Assembly (NCBI RefSeq): GCF_009569385.1
Contig: NZ_WBOF01000001.1
Location: 5,589,501-5,653,500, forward strand
Direction: 5' to 3'
DNA: 64,000 nt
From: Streptomyces kaniharaensis
GTDB lineage: Bacteria; Actinomycetota; Actinomycetes; Streptomycetales; Streptomycetaceae
Made by a program: the position numbers and the translations under genes. The stretch's first letter is position 1. Every line of letters begins with the position of its first letter. Under the pieces are notes generated by a model. The model was not told the DNA's origin. It worked only from the letters and a program-made list of their open reading frames with translations, and did no database searches. Positions 34,337 to 43,090 of the stretch are shown one piece after another.

Positions 34337-35308
34337 TCAGGAGCGAACGGCGGCGCGCTCGCGCAGCTCCTTCAGTGCGGTGATGTCCATCGCGTGCCCG
34401 GTGCCGTGCCCGCCGTGCTTGCGGTCGGGGGTCTCGACGACCAGGGGGACGCCGGCTGTGGCCGGGTGTTCGAACAGCTCGCGGAAGGGCTCCGCGCCGA
34501 TCATCCCGGCGCCGATGTTGGCGTGCCGGTCCTTGCGCGCGCCGACGACGTCCTCGGAGTCGTTGGCGTGGATCAGCCGGAGCCGGCCCGGACCGGCGGC
34601 GGCCACTAGGGCGTCCAGCGCCTCGGTGACGCCGCCCGGCGCGGCCAGGTCGTGGCCGGCCGCGAAGGCGTGGCAGGTGTCCAGGCAGACGCCGACCTTC
34701 GGATGCCCGTCGAGCGCGTCCACGTACTGGGCGAGCTCCTCCATCCGGGAGCAGAGTGAGCTGCCCTGACCGGCCGTCGGTTCCAGCAGCAGCCAGGGGG
34801 CGTCGTCGCCGAGCGCGTCGAGCTCGTCCAGCAACGGGCGGACGTCCGCCCGCACCTGCGTCATCGCCTCGGCGCGGCGGGAGCCGCCGCCGGGCGCGGT
34901 GCCGACGGCGGAGCCGGTGTGCAGCACCACGCCGAAGGCGCCGATGGCGTGCCCGCGCAGCAGCGAGTGGCGCAGCGAGACGGCGGAGCGCTCCCTGGTC
35001 GCCGGGTTGTCGGAGCCGAAGTTGATCAGGTACGGCGCGTGCACCCAGGCCGGGATGCCCTGCTCCGCGCAGGCGGCCCGGAACTCCTCGTCCTGGGCCG
35101 GGTTGCCCGGCGGAGTGGCCCAGCCGCGCGGGTTCGCCACGAACACCTGCACCGTCTCGGCGCCGACCCGCCGGGCGTACGCCAGACCGGTCCCGGCCAG
35201 CCCGCGGGCGGCCACCGGCACGTGGGCGCCGATGGGGTTGCGGGCGGTGCCGACGGTGCTGACGGTATCGACGGGCGGTACGAGTGCGGTGTTCACGGCC
35301 CCGAGCAT
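34337..35308 (-). CDS. nfo: Deoxyribonuclease IV (AP endonuclease)
   Basis: A 323-residue Nfo/EndoIV protein that cuts DNA at abasic sites in base-excision repair. Conserved zinc-site blocks are visible in order: GAHVPVA, HAPYLINF, LLLEPTAGQGSSLCS, VGVCLDTCHAFAAGHD, LIHANDSEDVVGARKDRHANIG and PLVVETPD. The N-terminal 25 residues are not part of the TIM barrel, so GTG 35296 is an alternative start to ATG 35308. It is divergent from the cytochrome P450 gene. Confidence 0.9.
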   Translation of the reverse strand: MLGAVNTALVPPVDTVSTVGTARNPIGAHVPVAARGLAGTGLAYARRVGAETVQVFVANPRGWATPPGNPAQDEEFRAACAEQGIPAWVHAPYLINFGSDNPATRERSAVSLRHSLLRGHAIGAFGVVLHTGSAVGTAPGGGSRRAEAMTQVRADVRPLLDELDALGDDAPWLLLEPTAGQGSSLCSRMEELAQYVDALDGHPKVGVCLDTCHAFAAGHDLAAPGGVTEALDALVAAAGPGRLRLIHANDSEDVVGARKDRHANIGAGMIGAEPFRELFEHPATAGVPLVVETPDRKHGGHGTGHAMDITALKELRERAAVRS

Positions 35309-35478
35309 GCCACGACCCCGGGATGCCGTGGTGGGCCGTCCGGAACGGGAGCGGCGGCACGCCCGGGAAACGGATCCTCTGTGCTCGATCGAGTGAATCC
35401 GGGGCGAGACCACCAGGCCTCACGCCACCCGGACCGGCACGATCCGTGACGACACCAGCGCCACGGAGGAGGAACCCA

Positions 35479-36753
35479 GTGACCACTGCCGAGCCCGTCG
35501 AGACGGTCGACCTGCGCGCCGAACACCTGGTCAACGACCCGTTCACGGCCTTCGCCGGGATCCGCGAGCGCAGCCCGCTGGCCCGCGGCACCATCCCCGG
35601 CGTCGAGCCGTTCTGGATCGCCACCCGCTACCAGGACGTCCGTACCGTCCTCGGTGACCCGCGCTTCGTCAACGACGTCGCCAGCGTGCCCGGCGGCGCG
35701 CCCGTGCACCGCACAGAGCAGGTCTGGCGGGCCCGCGGCATGCCCGCGGAGTGCGCCGCGTACCTGCGCGCGGGCGTCTTCGACGCGGACGGCGCTCGGC
35801 ACCGGCGGATGCGCGGCCACGTGCACCCCTCCTTCACGGCCGGCGCGGTCGCCCGGCTGCGCCCCCGGATCGAGCGGCTCGCCGGGGAGCACGCCAGGGC
35901 GCTGCGCGACCACGCGGACCGGAGCGGTGTCGTCGACCTGATCGCGCACTTCGCCTACCCGCTGCCCGTCACCGTGATCTGCGAGCTGCTCGGCATCCCG
36001 GAGGCGGACCGTCCGCAGTGGCGCGCGTGGAGCTCCTACCTCGGCCGGGGCGCCGGGCCCGGCCTCGACGAGGCGCTGCGCGGCATGCTCGTCGGCGCCC
36101 ACGGGCTGGTCGACCGCCGCCGCACCGAGCCGGGCGACGACCTGGTGTCCCAGCTGGCCGCCGCCGAGGGCGACACCCTCGACCGGGTCGAGATCGTCTC
36201 GCTGATCCTCAACCTGATCGTGGCCGGCCACGAGACCACCGCCACCCTGATCGGCAACGGCACGGCCGCGCTGCTCACCCACCCCGACCAGCTCGCCATG
36301 GTCCGCGCCGACCCCGGGCTGCTCCCGGCCGCCGTGGACGAGCTGATGCGCTGGTGCGGCCCCACCCTCGGCGCGCTGCCGCGCTACGCGACCGAGGACG
36401 TCACCCTCGGCGACACCCTGATCCGCAGGGGCGAGGCAGTGATGCCGATCCTCGCGGCGGCCAACTACGACCCGCGGGTATTCGCCGAGCCCGAGCGCCT
36501 CGACCTGTGCCGCGCCGCCGCGGCGCCGCACCCGGACGCCCACCTCGGCTTCGGCCACGGCGCCCACCGCTGCCTCGGCGCGGCGCTCGCGCACGAGGAG
36601 GCGGTGATCGCCTTCGGCACGCTGCTGCGGGCCTACCCTCAGCTCTCCCTCGCGGTCGGGCCCGAGGCCGTCGAGCGCGGGCCGAACCCGGCGGCCTGGC
36701 ACCTCGCCGCCCTGCCCGTCCGCCTCGGCACGCCCGCGGGACACCTGGACTGA
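35479..36753 (+). CDS. Cytochrome P450
   Basis: A 424-residue soluble P450. Oxygen-activation helix AGHETT (Glu252, Thr253), the K-helix Glu288-X-X-Arg291 and the haem ligand Cys365 in FGHGAHRCLGAAL are intact. It would hydroxylate or couple a small substrate using ferredoxin electrons; no ferredoxin gene is adjacent. It lies 4 kb from the whiE-like cluster, separated by a beta-helix protein, an O-methyltransferase and the sortase pair, so a pigment-tailoring role is possible but unproven. GTG at 35479 follows GGAGGAGG. Confidence 0.9.
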   Translation: MTTAEPVETVDLRAEHLVNDPFTAFAGIRERSPLARGTIPGVEPFWIATRYQDVRTVLGDPRFVNDVASVPGGAPVHRTEQVWRARGMPAECAAYLRAGVFDADGARHRRMRGHVHPSFTAGAVARLRPRIERLAGEHARALRDHADRSGVVDLIAHFAYPLPVTVICELLGIPEADRPQWRAWSSYLGRGAGPGLDEALRGMLVGAHGLVDRRRTEPGDDLVSQLAAAEGDTLDRVEIVSLILNLIVAGHETTATLIGNGTAALLTHPDQLAMVRADPGLLPAAVDELMRWCGPTLGALPRYATEDVTLGDTLIRRGEAVMPILAAANYDPRVFAEPERLDLCRAAAAPHPDAHLGFGHGAHRCLGAALAHEEAVIAFGTLLRAYPQLSLAVGPEAVERGPNPAAWHLAALPVRLGTPAGHLD

Positions 36754-36770
36754 CTGATCATCGGATCACC

Positions 36771-36805
36771 GGCGCGCCCGACCGCTCCCCGCGGCCGGGC
36801 GCGCC
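36771..36805 (+). terminator. Terminator after the P450 gene
   Basis: A 15-bp stem with one A-C mismatch (36771-36785 and 36791-36805), loop TCCCC, 17 bases after the P450 stop. Confidence 0.7.
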
Positions 36806-37020
36806 GCCGTATGGGGGCGGCACCCGCCACGCCGGGCGTACCACTCCCGGCCGACGATCCGTCAGTCCCGCAGCCCAGCCCTGGTGGCGGGTCCGCCCGG
36901 GCGCTCATAGCGTCGATTCGGCCGTACCCACAGGCCGTCAACGCCCGCACACACCGCGCACGAGGCGTGCCGAGCAAAGCGTGCCGAGCCCCTGCGCAGC
37001 CGAAAGACAGGTCACCACTC

Positions 37021-38100
37021 ATGCCCACGCGACGGGTCCACCACCTCGCCGCGGCCACCGCCGCCGCGACCGCCCTGACCGCCACCCTCGCCACCCTGGC
37101 CACCACGACCCCGGCCCACGCGGCCGCGAGCACGATGCACCTCGTCCTCCCGGGCGAATCGATCCAGCAGGCCGTCGACGCCGCCCGACCCGGCGACACC
37201 GTCCAACTGCTCCCCGGCACCTACCGCGGCAGCGTCCGCATCACCACCGCCGGCCTCACCCTGCGCGGCGCCGGCCGGGCGAGCGAGATCGTCCCCGGGG
37301 CCGCGACCGCGAACGCCTGTGCCGCCGCCGGGCACGGCGTCTGCGTCGTCGGCACCGAGGCCGCCCCGCTGCCCGATGTCACGATCGAGGCCCTCGCCGT
37401 CACCGGATTCCGCAAGAACGGCATCGACGCCAGCGGCACCACCGGCCTGGCCGTGCGTGCCACCTACGTCCACGACAACGGCCAGCAGGGCATCAGCCAG
37501 GAGATGTCCACCCGGGCGGCCATCGTCGGGAACGAGTCCACCCGCAACGGCCAGTCCGGCGTCTTCCTCGCCAACTACGCCAACCGCGAGGGCGGCGCTC
37601 ACGACACCGAGGGCACGGTCGTGTGGGGGAACCTGCTCACCGAGAACCGGGTCGGCGTCACCGTCCGCCGGCTGCGCGTGCTGAGCGTCGACGGCAACGA
37701 GATGCGCGGCAACTGCGGCGGCGTCTTCGTCGTCGGCGACGAGGGCGTGCCGCGCGCCGGCGACCTCGACATCCGCCTCAACCAGGTCGTCGCCAACAAC
37801 AAGTACTGCCCGGCCAACCCGCGCCTGGGTGCCATCCAGGGCGCCGGCATCGTCCTCACCGGCACCGAGGACGTCCGGGTCACCGACAACGACGTCCGCG
37901 ACAACGTCGGCACCTCGGACTTCTCCGGCGGCATCGTCCTGTTCCGGAGCGTCGTCGGCGTCCCCAACACCCGGGACACCGTCACCGGCAACCACCTGAG
38001 CGGCAACGGCCCGGCCGACATCGCCGACCGCGACACCGGTACCGACAACGCCTTCGCCCGCAACGACTGCTCGGTCTCCGAGCCGTCCGGCCACTGCTGA
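37021..38100 (+). CDS. Secreted right-handed beta-helix protein
   Basis: A 359-residue protein with a signal peptide (basic MPTRRVHH, alanine-rich core, cleavage near AHAAA, residues 1-36). The mature part begins with IQQAVDAARPGDTVQLLPGTY, the entry turn of NosD/pectate-lyase-like beta-helices. Parallel-beta repeats rich in asparagine and glycine follow (VHDNGQQG, NESTRNGQSG, NLLTENRVG, NDVRDNVG). Catalytic residues of a polysaccharide lyase were not recognisable, so it may bind or modify a surface glycan. ATG at 37021. It is followed after 36 bases by the O-methyltransferase. Confidence 0.8.
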   Translation: MPTRRVHHLAAATAAATALTATLATLATTTPAHAAASTMHLVLPGESIQQAVDAARPGDTVQLLPGTYRGSVRITTAGLTLRGAGRASEIVPGAATANACAAAGHGVCVVGTEAAPLPDVTIEALAVTGFRKNGIDASGTTGLAVRATYVHDNGQQGISQEMSTRAAIVGNESTRNGQSGVFLANYANREGGAHDTEGTVVWGNLLTENRVGVTVRRLRVLSVDGNEMRGNCGGVFVVGDEGVPRAGDLDIRLNQVVANNKYCPANPRLGAIQGAGIVLTGTEDVRVTDNDVRDNVGTSDFSGGIVLFRSVVGVPNTRDTVTGNHLSGNGPADIADRDTGTDNAFARNDCSVSEPSGHC

Positions 38101-38136
38101 ACCCCGGCTGAACCGCCTCCACCGAGAAGGACGTCC

Positions 38137-39168
38137 ATGACCACAGCACCTGCCACCAGCCCCCAGGCCGCGATGCGCCTGCGCGAGCTCGTCTTCGGCG
38201 CCGCCTGCGCCGCCGCCGTCCGGGCCGCCGCCCGGCTCGGCGTGGCCGACGCGCTCGGCGACACCCCGGCGAGCGTCACCGACCTCGCCGCCGCGCTCGA
38301 CACCGAACCCCGGCCGCTGCGCCGCCTGCTGCGCGCGCTCACCTGCTACGGCATCTTCGCCGAGACCACCGACGACCGCTTCGAGCACACCGAGATGTCC
38401 CGCCTGCTGCGCGAGGACGCCCCCAACTCGCTGCGCTACATCTCCCTCTGGTGCACCGAGCCGTGGACCTGGGAGGCCTGGCCGAAGCTGGACGAGGCGG
38501 TGCGCTCGGGCCGCAACGTCTTCCCGGAGCTGTTCGGCAAGGAGTTCTTCGACTACCTGCACAGCGACGCGGGGGACTCGGCGAAGGTCTTCGACAAGGC
38601 GATGACCACCTCCAGCCGGCAGTCCGCCAAGGACTTCGCCGAGTACCTGGACCTCACCGGCGTCGACTCGGTGGTGGACATCGGCGGCGGCCAGGGGCAC
38701 GTCCTGGCGAGCCTGCTGGAGAAGCACCCGGCGCTGCACGGCACTCTCCTCGACCTGCCGAAGGTGGTCGCCGGCGCCGACCAGCGGCTCCAGGACGGCG
38801 GCGAGTTCTCCGCCCGGGCCCGGCTGGTGTCCGGCGACTGCCGGGCGGACATCCCGGTCCGCGCCGACCTCTACATCATCAAGAACATCCTGGAGTGGGA
38901 CGACGAGAGCACCCGCCGCACCCTCGCCAACGTCGTCGCCGCGGCTCGGCCCGGCGCGCGCGTCGTCGTCGTCGAGAACCTGGTCGACGACAGTCCGTCG
39001 ATGCGCTTCACCACCGCGATGGACCTGATGCTGCTGCTCAACGTGGGCGGCGCCAAGCACTCCAGGGAGAGCCTGGTCCGGCTGATGGAGGAGGCGGGGC
39101 TGGACGTCGCCGACGTCCGCCCGGTCAACCCCTACCTGCACGCCTTCGAGGCCACCGTCCGCAGCTGA
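38137..39168 (+). CDS. SAM-dependent O-methyltransferase, aromatic polyketide type
   Basis: A 343-residue class I methyltransferase with an N-terminal winged-helix dimerisation domain (VADALGDTPASVTDLAAAL) and a SAM loop VVDIGGGQGH (about 178-187). DLPKVVAGA follows, and the C-terminal acceptor region contains LYIIKNILEWDDE and LLLNVGGAKHS. This is the TcmO/DmpM-like group that methylates phenolic hydroxyls of aromatic polyketides. Proximity to the whiE-like cluster, two transcription units away, supports but does not prove a pigment role. ATG at 38137 follows GAGAAGGA. Confidence 0.85.
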   Translation: MTTAPATSPQAAMRLRELVFGAACAAAVRAAARLGVADALGDTPASVTDLAAALDTEPRPLRRLLRALTCYGIFAETTDDRFEHTEMSRLLREDAPNSLRYISLWCTEPWTWEAWPKLDEAVRSGRNVFPELFGKEFFDYLHSDAGDSAKVFDKAMTTSSRQSAKDFAEYLDLTGVDSVVDIGGGQGHVLASLLEKHPALHGTLLDLPKVVAGADQRLQDGGEFSARARLVSGDCRADIPVRADLYIIKNILEWDDESTRRTLANVVAAARPGARVVVVENLVDDSPSMRFTTAMDLMLLLNVGGAKHSRESLVRLMEEAGLDVADVRPVNPYLHAFEATVRS

Positions 39169-39183
39169 ACGACCCGACCGGAA

Positions 39184-39228
39184 CGAACGACCGCCGACCC
39201 CGACTCCCATGGGGCCGGCGGTCGTTCG
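39184..39228. terminator. Bidirectional terminator between methyltransferase and sortase
   Basis: An 18-bp stem with one mismatch (39184-39201 and 39211-39228) and a 9-base loop between the convergent genes. Confidence 0.75.
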
Positions 39229-39253
39229 CGAGGTGTCGTCAGCCGGGCGGCGC

Positions 39254-39952
39254 TCAGGCCTTCCGCGACGACTCCAGGTGCGCGAAGACCACAACGTTGT
39301 CCAGGTAGTCCCGCCGCTTCTTGTCGTACGTCCCGCCGCAGGTGATCAGCCGCAGCTGGGCGTCCGGGGTCTTCCCGTACACCTTCTGGTCGGGGAAGGC
39401 GTTCTTGGCGAAGGTCTCGACGGAGTCCACCGAGAACACCGCGACCGTGCCGTCCGCGCGGGTCACCTCGACCTTGTTGCCGGGGATCAGCAGGCTCAGC
39501 AGGAGGAACACCGCCGGGCCCTTGGTGGTGTCGATGTGCCCGGCCACCACCGCACTGCCGCGCTCGCCGGGGCTCACACCGTCCTTGTACCAGCCGACCA
39601 GGTTCTTGTCGTCCGGCGGCGGGGCGCCCAGCTGGCCCGCCGGGTCGAGCGTCAGCTCGGTGAACGGGGCGTCCACGGCGATCTGCGGGATCCGCAGCCG
39701 CGTCGGCTTCGACCGCTTCAGCGCCGGCGCCCCCGGCGCGGAGGCGGGCGCGGGGCCGGGCTTCGCGGCCGGTGCCGCGGCCGACGGGCCGGGGACGGCC
39801 GGTGCGGTCGCCGCCGGGGGAGCGGCGGGGCCGGGGGCCGGGCCGGTGCTCGGCCCGGTGTCCACCGAGTTGTAGATCAGCAGCAGGCCGACCGCCGTCG
39901 CGCCCATACCCACGCGCAGCAGCCGGGGCGTTCCGGAGACGGGACCGCCCAT
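39254..39952 (-). CDS. Class F sortase
   Basis: A 232-residue membrane-bound cysteine transpeptidase. A transmembrane anchor (about 13-28) and a proline/alanine-rich spacer (30-78) precede the sortase barrel. The catalytic set His139 (VVAGHIDT), Cys205 (RLITCGGTYD) and Arg213/214 is present. It joins sorted surface proteins to the cell wall. It lies 92 bases downstream of a gene for a probable surface substrate, in the same direction. ATG at 39952. Confidence 0.9.
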   Translation of the reverse strand: MGGPVSGTPRLLRVGMGATAVGLLLIYNSVDTGPSTGPAPGPAAPPAATAPAVPGPSAAAPAAKPGPAPASAPGAPALKRSKPTRLRIPQIAVDAPFTELTLDPAGQLGAPPPDDKNLVGWYKDGVSPGERGSAVVAGHIDTTKGPAVFLLLSLLIPGNKVEVTRADGTVAVFSVDSVETFAKNAFPDQKVYGKTPDAQLRLITCGGTYDKKRRDYLDNVVVFAHLESSRKA

Positions 39953-40044
39953 CGTTCACGTCCTCCGCTCGACCGGTTCCGCAACAGCCCGCCGCCCCCG
40001 CGCGCCCGCCGTGACGGGAAGGCGCCCAGGGGCGGCGGCGGGGA

Positions 40045-40455
40045 TCAGACGGTGGCGCCGGCCGTCCGGCGGCCACGCCGCAGCGCGTACGCGCCGGCCC
40101 CGAGCCCGCCGAGCAGCAGCACCGCACCGGAGGCCAGGCCGCCGCCGGACAGCGCCAGGCCGCCGCCGCCGGTGTGCACGCCGCCGTGCGGGGCCTTGTG
40201 CTCCTCCTCCTTGGCCTCGGAGCCCTTGTGCTCCTCCTTGCCCTTCTGCTCCTCGGTGGACGCGGGGCCAGGGGCCTTCTTCTCGTCCCAGGTCTTCTGC
40301 CCGTCCGCGGCCGGGGCCTTGTCGGGCTGCTTCTCCTGCCAGGTGAGGTTCTTGCCCTGGTCGGAGGAGGATCCGTCGGCGAAGGCCAGGGGGGTGCCGA
40401 CGGCCAGCGCGGCGGCGACGGCCGCCCCGGCGAGCAGCGTGCGTGCAGTAGGCAT
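40045..40455 (-). CDS. Probable sortase-linked surface protein without LPXTG
   Basis: A 136-residue precursor with a signal peptide (1-26) and a Lys/Glu-rich charged middle (35-88). The C-terminus is laid out like a cell-wall sorting signal: a glycine stretch containing HTGGGG at 94-99, a hydrophobic helix (103-124) and a basic tail RRGRR (126-130). No LPXTG is present; the HTG triplet occupies its place. Position directly upstream of the class F sortase makes it the likely substrate. The function of the charged part is unknown. Confidence 0.65.
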   Translation of the reverse strand: MPTARTLLAGAAVAAALAVGTPLAFADGSSSDQGKNLTWQEKQPDKAPAADGQKTWDEKKAPGPASTEEQKGKEEHKGSEAKEEEHKAPHGGVHTGGGGLALSGGGLASGAVLLLGGLGAGAYALRRGRRTAGATV

Positions 40456-40614
40456 GAAGGTGATCCTTCCGGTGCGCGGACCCGCGATCGCCGGCACGGC
40501 GCCGGACAAGGGGACTCGCGAGGAGTGCGCCTGATCCACCGTCAACCACGGTGCCGCCGCCTGCCACCGGAGCGTGGCAGTGCCGGTACGGGCCGTGCGC
40601 CCTTCGAGTGGAGT

Positions 40615-40674
40615 CCCGGGTGTGTTCACCCGGGTGCCGCGGCGATCCGGGTGAATCCCGGTGGTTCCGGGTGA
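40615..40674. repeat. CCGGGTGA repeat cluster
   Basis: An inverted pair CCCGGGTG-N4-CACCCGGG at 40615-40634 is followed by two direct copies of CCGGGTGA at 40647 and 40667, 20 bp apart. Spacing of two helical turns suits a multi-site operator for the surface-protein gene 160 bases downstream. Confidence 0.45.
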
Positions 40675-40705
40675 TCGCGCTCAAGGGGCGGGGCGCGGAC
40701 ACACG

Positions 40706-40742
40706 CGGGCCCGCCCCCGGCGGGTGGCCGAGGGCGGGCCCG
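40706..40742 (-). terminator. Terminator of the whiE-like operon
   Basis: An 11-bp GC stem (40706-40716 and 40732-40742), 24 bases past the stop of the last leftward gene. Confidence 0.65.
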
Positions 40743-40765
40743 GGAGTGCGGACGAGTCGTGCGGT

Positions 40766-41086
40766 TCAGCGCTCCCAGCGGTAGAACTCGCGGGCCATCG
40801 CGTCCTTGGGCTCGCGCCAGGTGGCGGGGTCGTAGGCCTGGACGAAGGCTGCCAGGCGGTCGCTGACGGCCCGGAACTCGGGATGGCCGACGACCTTGGC
40901 GACGGCCGGGCCCGGCGGGCGGTCGGCCTCGATCAGGTGCAGGTAGACGTCGCCGAACTGGAAGAGGCTGCGGCCGGTGACGCCGATCAGGTGCGGCAGT
41001 TCGCCCCGGTCCGAGTCCGCGAACACCTCGGCGATGTCCGGGGCGCACTCCGGCTTCATCCGGGCGACGATCAGGGCGCGGTGCAT
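40766..41086 (-). CDS. TcmI-family polyketide cyclase (whiE ORFVII-like)
   Basis: A 106-residue cyclase of the TcmI type, a ferredoxin-like fold that closes later rings of aromatic polyketides. It opens MHRALIVARMKPECAPDIAEVF and has FGDVYLHLIEAD and the ending AREFYRWER, as in spore-pigment cyclases. ATG at 41086 lies 5 bases after the stop of the aromatase gene, as last gene of the leftward whiE-like operon. It acts after the first-ring aromatase on the ACP-bound or released chain. Confidence 0.9.
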   Translation of the reverse strand: MHRALIVARMKPECAPDIAEVFADSDRGELPHLIGVTGRSLFQFGDVYLHLIEADRPPGPAVAKVVGHPEFRAVSDRLAAFVQAYDPATWREPKDAMAREFYRWER

Positions 41087-41091
41087 GCCGG

Positions 41092-41547
41092 TCACCTCTC
41101 CTCGGCCCGCTTCTCGACCTTCTCGCGGATCAGCTGCATCTGGATCCGGGAGTTCTTGTTGATGTGGTTGACCATGCCCTCGTCGTCGACCGGCGCGGTG
41201 GGCTTCATCGCGAAGTCCTGGATCCAGCGCATCCTGGTACCGGCCGGGACCTCCGCGTACTCCCAGCGGATGTCCATGTACTCGAACGGGCCGGGCTCGA
41301 CCCGGCGGGCGCGCACCGCGAGCGAGGTCTTGTCGGTGGTGCGCTCGGAGACCCAGCTCCACACCTTGCCGTTCTCGTCCGGGTGCATGGTGAGCCGGAA
41401 CCGGACGCAGTCGCCGTCGCGCTCCAGCACGTCGACGGAGGCGTACTCGCTGAACAGGTCCGGCCAGTTCTCCAGGTCGTTGGTGATCTCCCAGACCAGG
41501 TCGAGCGGCGCGGCGATGACGATCTCGTTGTCGGTGTGTCCGGGCAT
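41092..41547 (-). CDS. Polyketide aromatase/cyclase (whiE ORFVI-like)
   Basis: A 151-residue START/SRPBCC-fold aromatase with the family opening HTDNEIVIAAPLDLVWEITNDLENWPDLF and the segment RMRWIQDFAMKP. It directs first-ring closure and aromatisation of the nascent poly-beta-ketone. Mono-domain enzymes of this kind, seen in whiE and tcm clusters, act on unreduced chains. No ketoreductase is present, as expected. ATG at 41547 lies one base after the ACP stop; GTG 41556 would add three residues. Confidence 0.9.
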   Translation of the reverse strand: MPGHTDNEIVIAAPLDLVWEITNDLENWPDLFSEYASVDVLERDGDCVRFRLTMHPDENGKVWSWVSERTTDKTSLAVRARRVEPGPFEYMDIRWEYAEVPAGTRMRWIQDFAMKPTAPVDDEGMVNHINKNSRIQMQLIREKVEKRAEER

Positions 41548-41548
41548 G

Positions 41549-41809
41549 TCAGGCACCGGCCTTCGCGGCGAAGGAGGTGTTGACCAGCTCCAGGAACTCG
41601 GCGGGGGTCTTGGCGGACTCGGCGCCTGCGGTGACCTTCAGGCCGTGCCGGTTCTCCAGTTCGCCGACCACGCCGAGCAGGCCGAGCGAGTCGACCCCGA
41701 ACTCGTCGAAGTGCGAGCCGGGGCGCTCCAGGTCGAGCGGGTCGACGGTGACACCGGCCCGGGCCTTGATCAGGGCGGCCAGTTCGGAGTAACTGAGGGT
41801 GATGCTCAC
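41549..41809 (-). CDS. Acyl carrier protein of the type II PKS (whiE ORFV-like)
   Basis: An 86-residue ACP with the phosphopantetheine site Ser41 in GVDSLGLLG, helices on either side and an alanine-rich end. It carries the growing chain between KS/CLF and the cyclases. The start is GTG at 41809, preceded by AAGGGA. It lies 34 bases after the CLF gene, in the standard KS-CLF-ACP order. Confidence 0.95.
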   Translation of the reverse strand: MSITLSYSELAALIKARAGVTVDPLDLERPGSHFDEFGVDSLGLLGVVGELENRHGLKVTAGAESAKTPAEFLELVNTSFAAKAGA

Positions 41810-41843
41810 AGGGTGTCCCTTCGGAACGGAAACGACGGGTGGA

Positions 41844-43085
41844 TCAGGACCGCTCCCCGCGCCGCAGTACCAGCGCGGCGTTGGAGCCCATCAGCCCGCG
41901 GCTGAGCACCAGCGCGGTGCGCAGCTCGGCCGGTCGGGCGCGGCCGGTCACCAGGGCGAGGTCGTGGCACACCTCGGTGACGTTGGGGGTGGGCGGCAGC
42001 ACGCCGTCCTCCATGGCCAGGACGGCGGCGGTGACGTCCAGCAGCGGGGCGCCGCAGTAGGCCCGGCCGGTGCCGGTCTTGGGCGCGGTGACCGGGACGC
42101 GTTCGGCGGCCGGGCCGAGGGCGTCGGCGAGGGCGAGCGCCTCAGCCCGGTCGGCGGCCGGGACGCCGAGCGCGTCCGCGAAGACCACGTCGATCTCCTC
42201 GGGCGCGATCCGGGCCTCGTCCAGGGCGATCCGGATGGCGGCGGCCAGCCCCTCGCGGGACTCCTCCCACCGGGAGGCCCCGGTGAAGGTGGCGCCGTGC
42301 CCGGCCAGGTGGGCGCGGACGGCGGCGCCGCGCCGCCGGGCCGCCTGCTCGTCCTCCAGCAGCAGCATGGCGCCGCCCTCGGCGGGGACGAAGCCGCAGG
42401 CCTGCGCGGTGAACGGCAGGTAGGCCCGGTCGGGCCGCTCGGCGAGGCTGAGCTCGGGGTAGCCGAGCTGGCAGACCATCGAGTACGGCGCGAGCGGGGC
42501 CTCGGCGGCGCCGGCCACCACCGCGTCGGTGCCGCGCTCGATCGAGCGGGCGGCGTGCGCGAGCGCGTCCAGTCCGCCGGCCTCGTCGCTGGCGACGACG
42601 GCACACGGGCCCTTGTAGCCGCCGCGGATCGAGATCTGGCCGGTGCTGGCCGCGTAGAACCAGGCGATCGACTGGTAGGGGCCGACGAACTGCGGTCCCT
42701 TGCCCCAGAGTTGCTGGAGCTCGCGCTGGCCGAACTCGCCGCCGCCGGAGCCGGCCGCGGTCACCACGCCGACGGCGAAGGGCTGTTCGGCGTCCGGGGA
42801 GAACCCGGCGTCCGTCACGGCCAGGTCGGCGGCGGCCATCGCGTAGTGGGTGAAGCGGTCGGTCTGCACCAGGTAGCGGCTGTCGATCACGGCCTGCGGG
42901 TCGAAGTCCCGTACCTGGCCGGCGATGCGCAGCGGCAGCTCGGTGCAGCCCTCGCGGGATATCCGGTCGAGGACGCTCACGCCCTGCCTCGTGGCCTTCC
43001 AGAAGGCGTCGGCCCCGACGCCGTTCGGCGCCACCACGCCGAGGCCGGTGACCACCGCCCGGCGGCCCTGCTGACGTGACGTCAT
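41844..43085 (-). CDS. Ketosynthase chain-length factor, KS-beta (whiE ORFIV-like)
   Basis: A 413-residue KS-like partner of KS-alpha. The active cysteine is replaced: at the matching position 168 the sequence is ASDEAGG, giving Glu where most chain-length factors have Gln. The residue in usual CLFs aids malonyl decarboxylation, so this change may matter. The heterodimer sets chain length; whiE relatives make a C24 chain. ATG at 43085, 5 bases after the KS-alpha stop. Confidence 0.92.
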   Translation of the reverse strand: MTSRQQGRRAVVTGLGVVAPNGVGADAFWKATRQGVSVLDRISREGCTELPLRIAGQVRDFDPQAVIDSRYLVQTDRFTHYAMAAADLAVTDAGFSPDAEQPFAVGVVTAAGSGGGEFGQRELQQLWGKGPQFVGPYQSIAWFYAASTGQISIRGGYKGPCAVVASDEAGGLDALAHAARSIERGTDAVVAGAAEAPLAPYSMVCQLGYPELSLAERPDRAYLPFTAQACGFVPAEGGAMLLLEDEQAARRRGAAVRAHLAGHGATFTGASRWEESREGLAAAIRIALDEARIAPEEIDVVFADALGVPAADRAEALALADALGPAAERVPVTAPKTGTGRAYCGAPLLDVTAAVLAMEDGVLPPTPNVTEVCHDLALVTGRARPAELRTALVLSRGLMGSNAALVLRRGERS

Positions 43086-43090
43086 GGATC

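Larger units (their letters stand above)
40456..40765. other. Region between the surface protein and the whiE-like operon end
   Basis: 310 bases with no gene. They hold the whiE-operon terminator (40706-40742) and a cluster of CCGGGTGA repeats (40615-40674) in the presumed promoter region of the leftward surface-protein gene. Confidence 0.5.
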
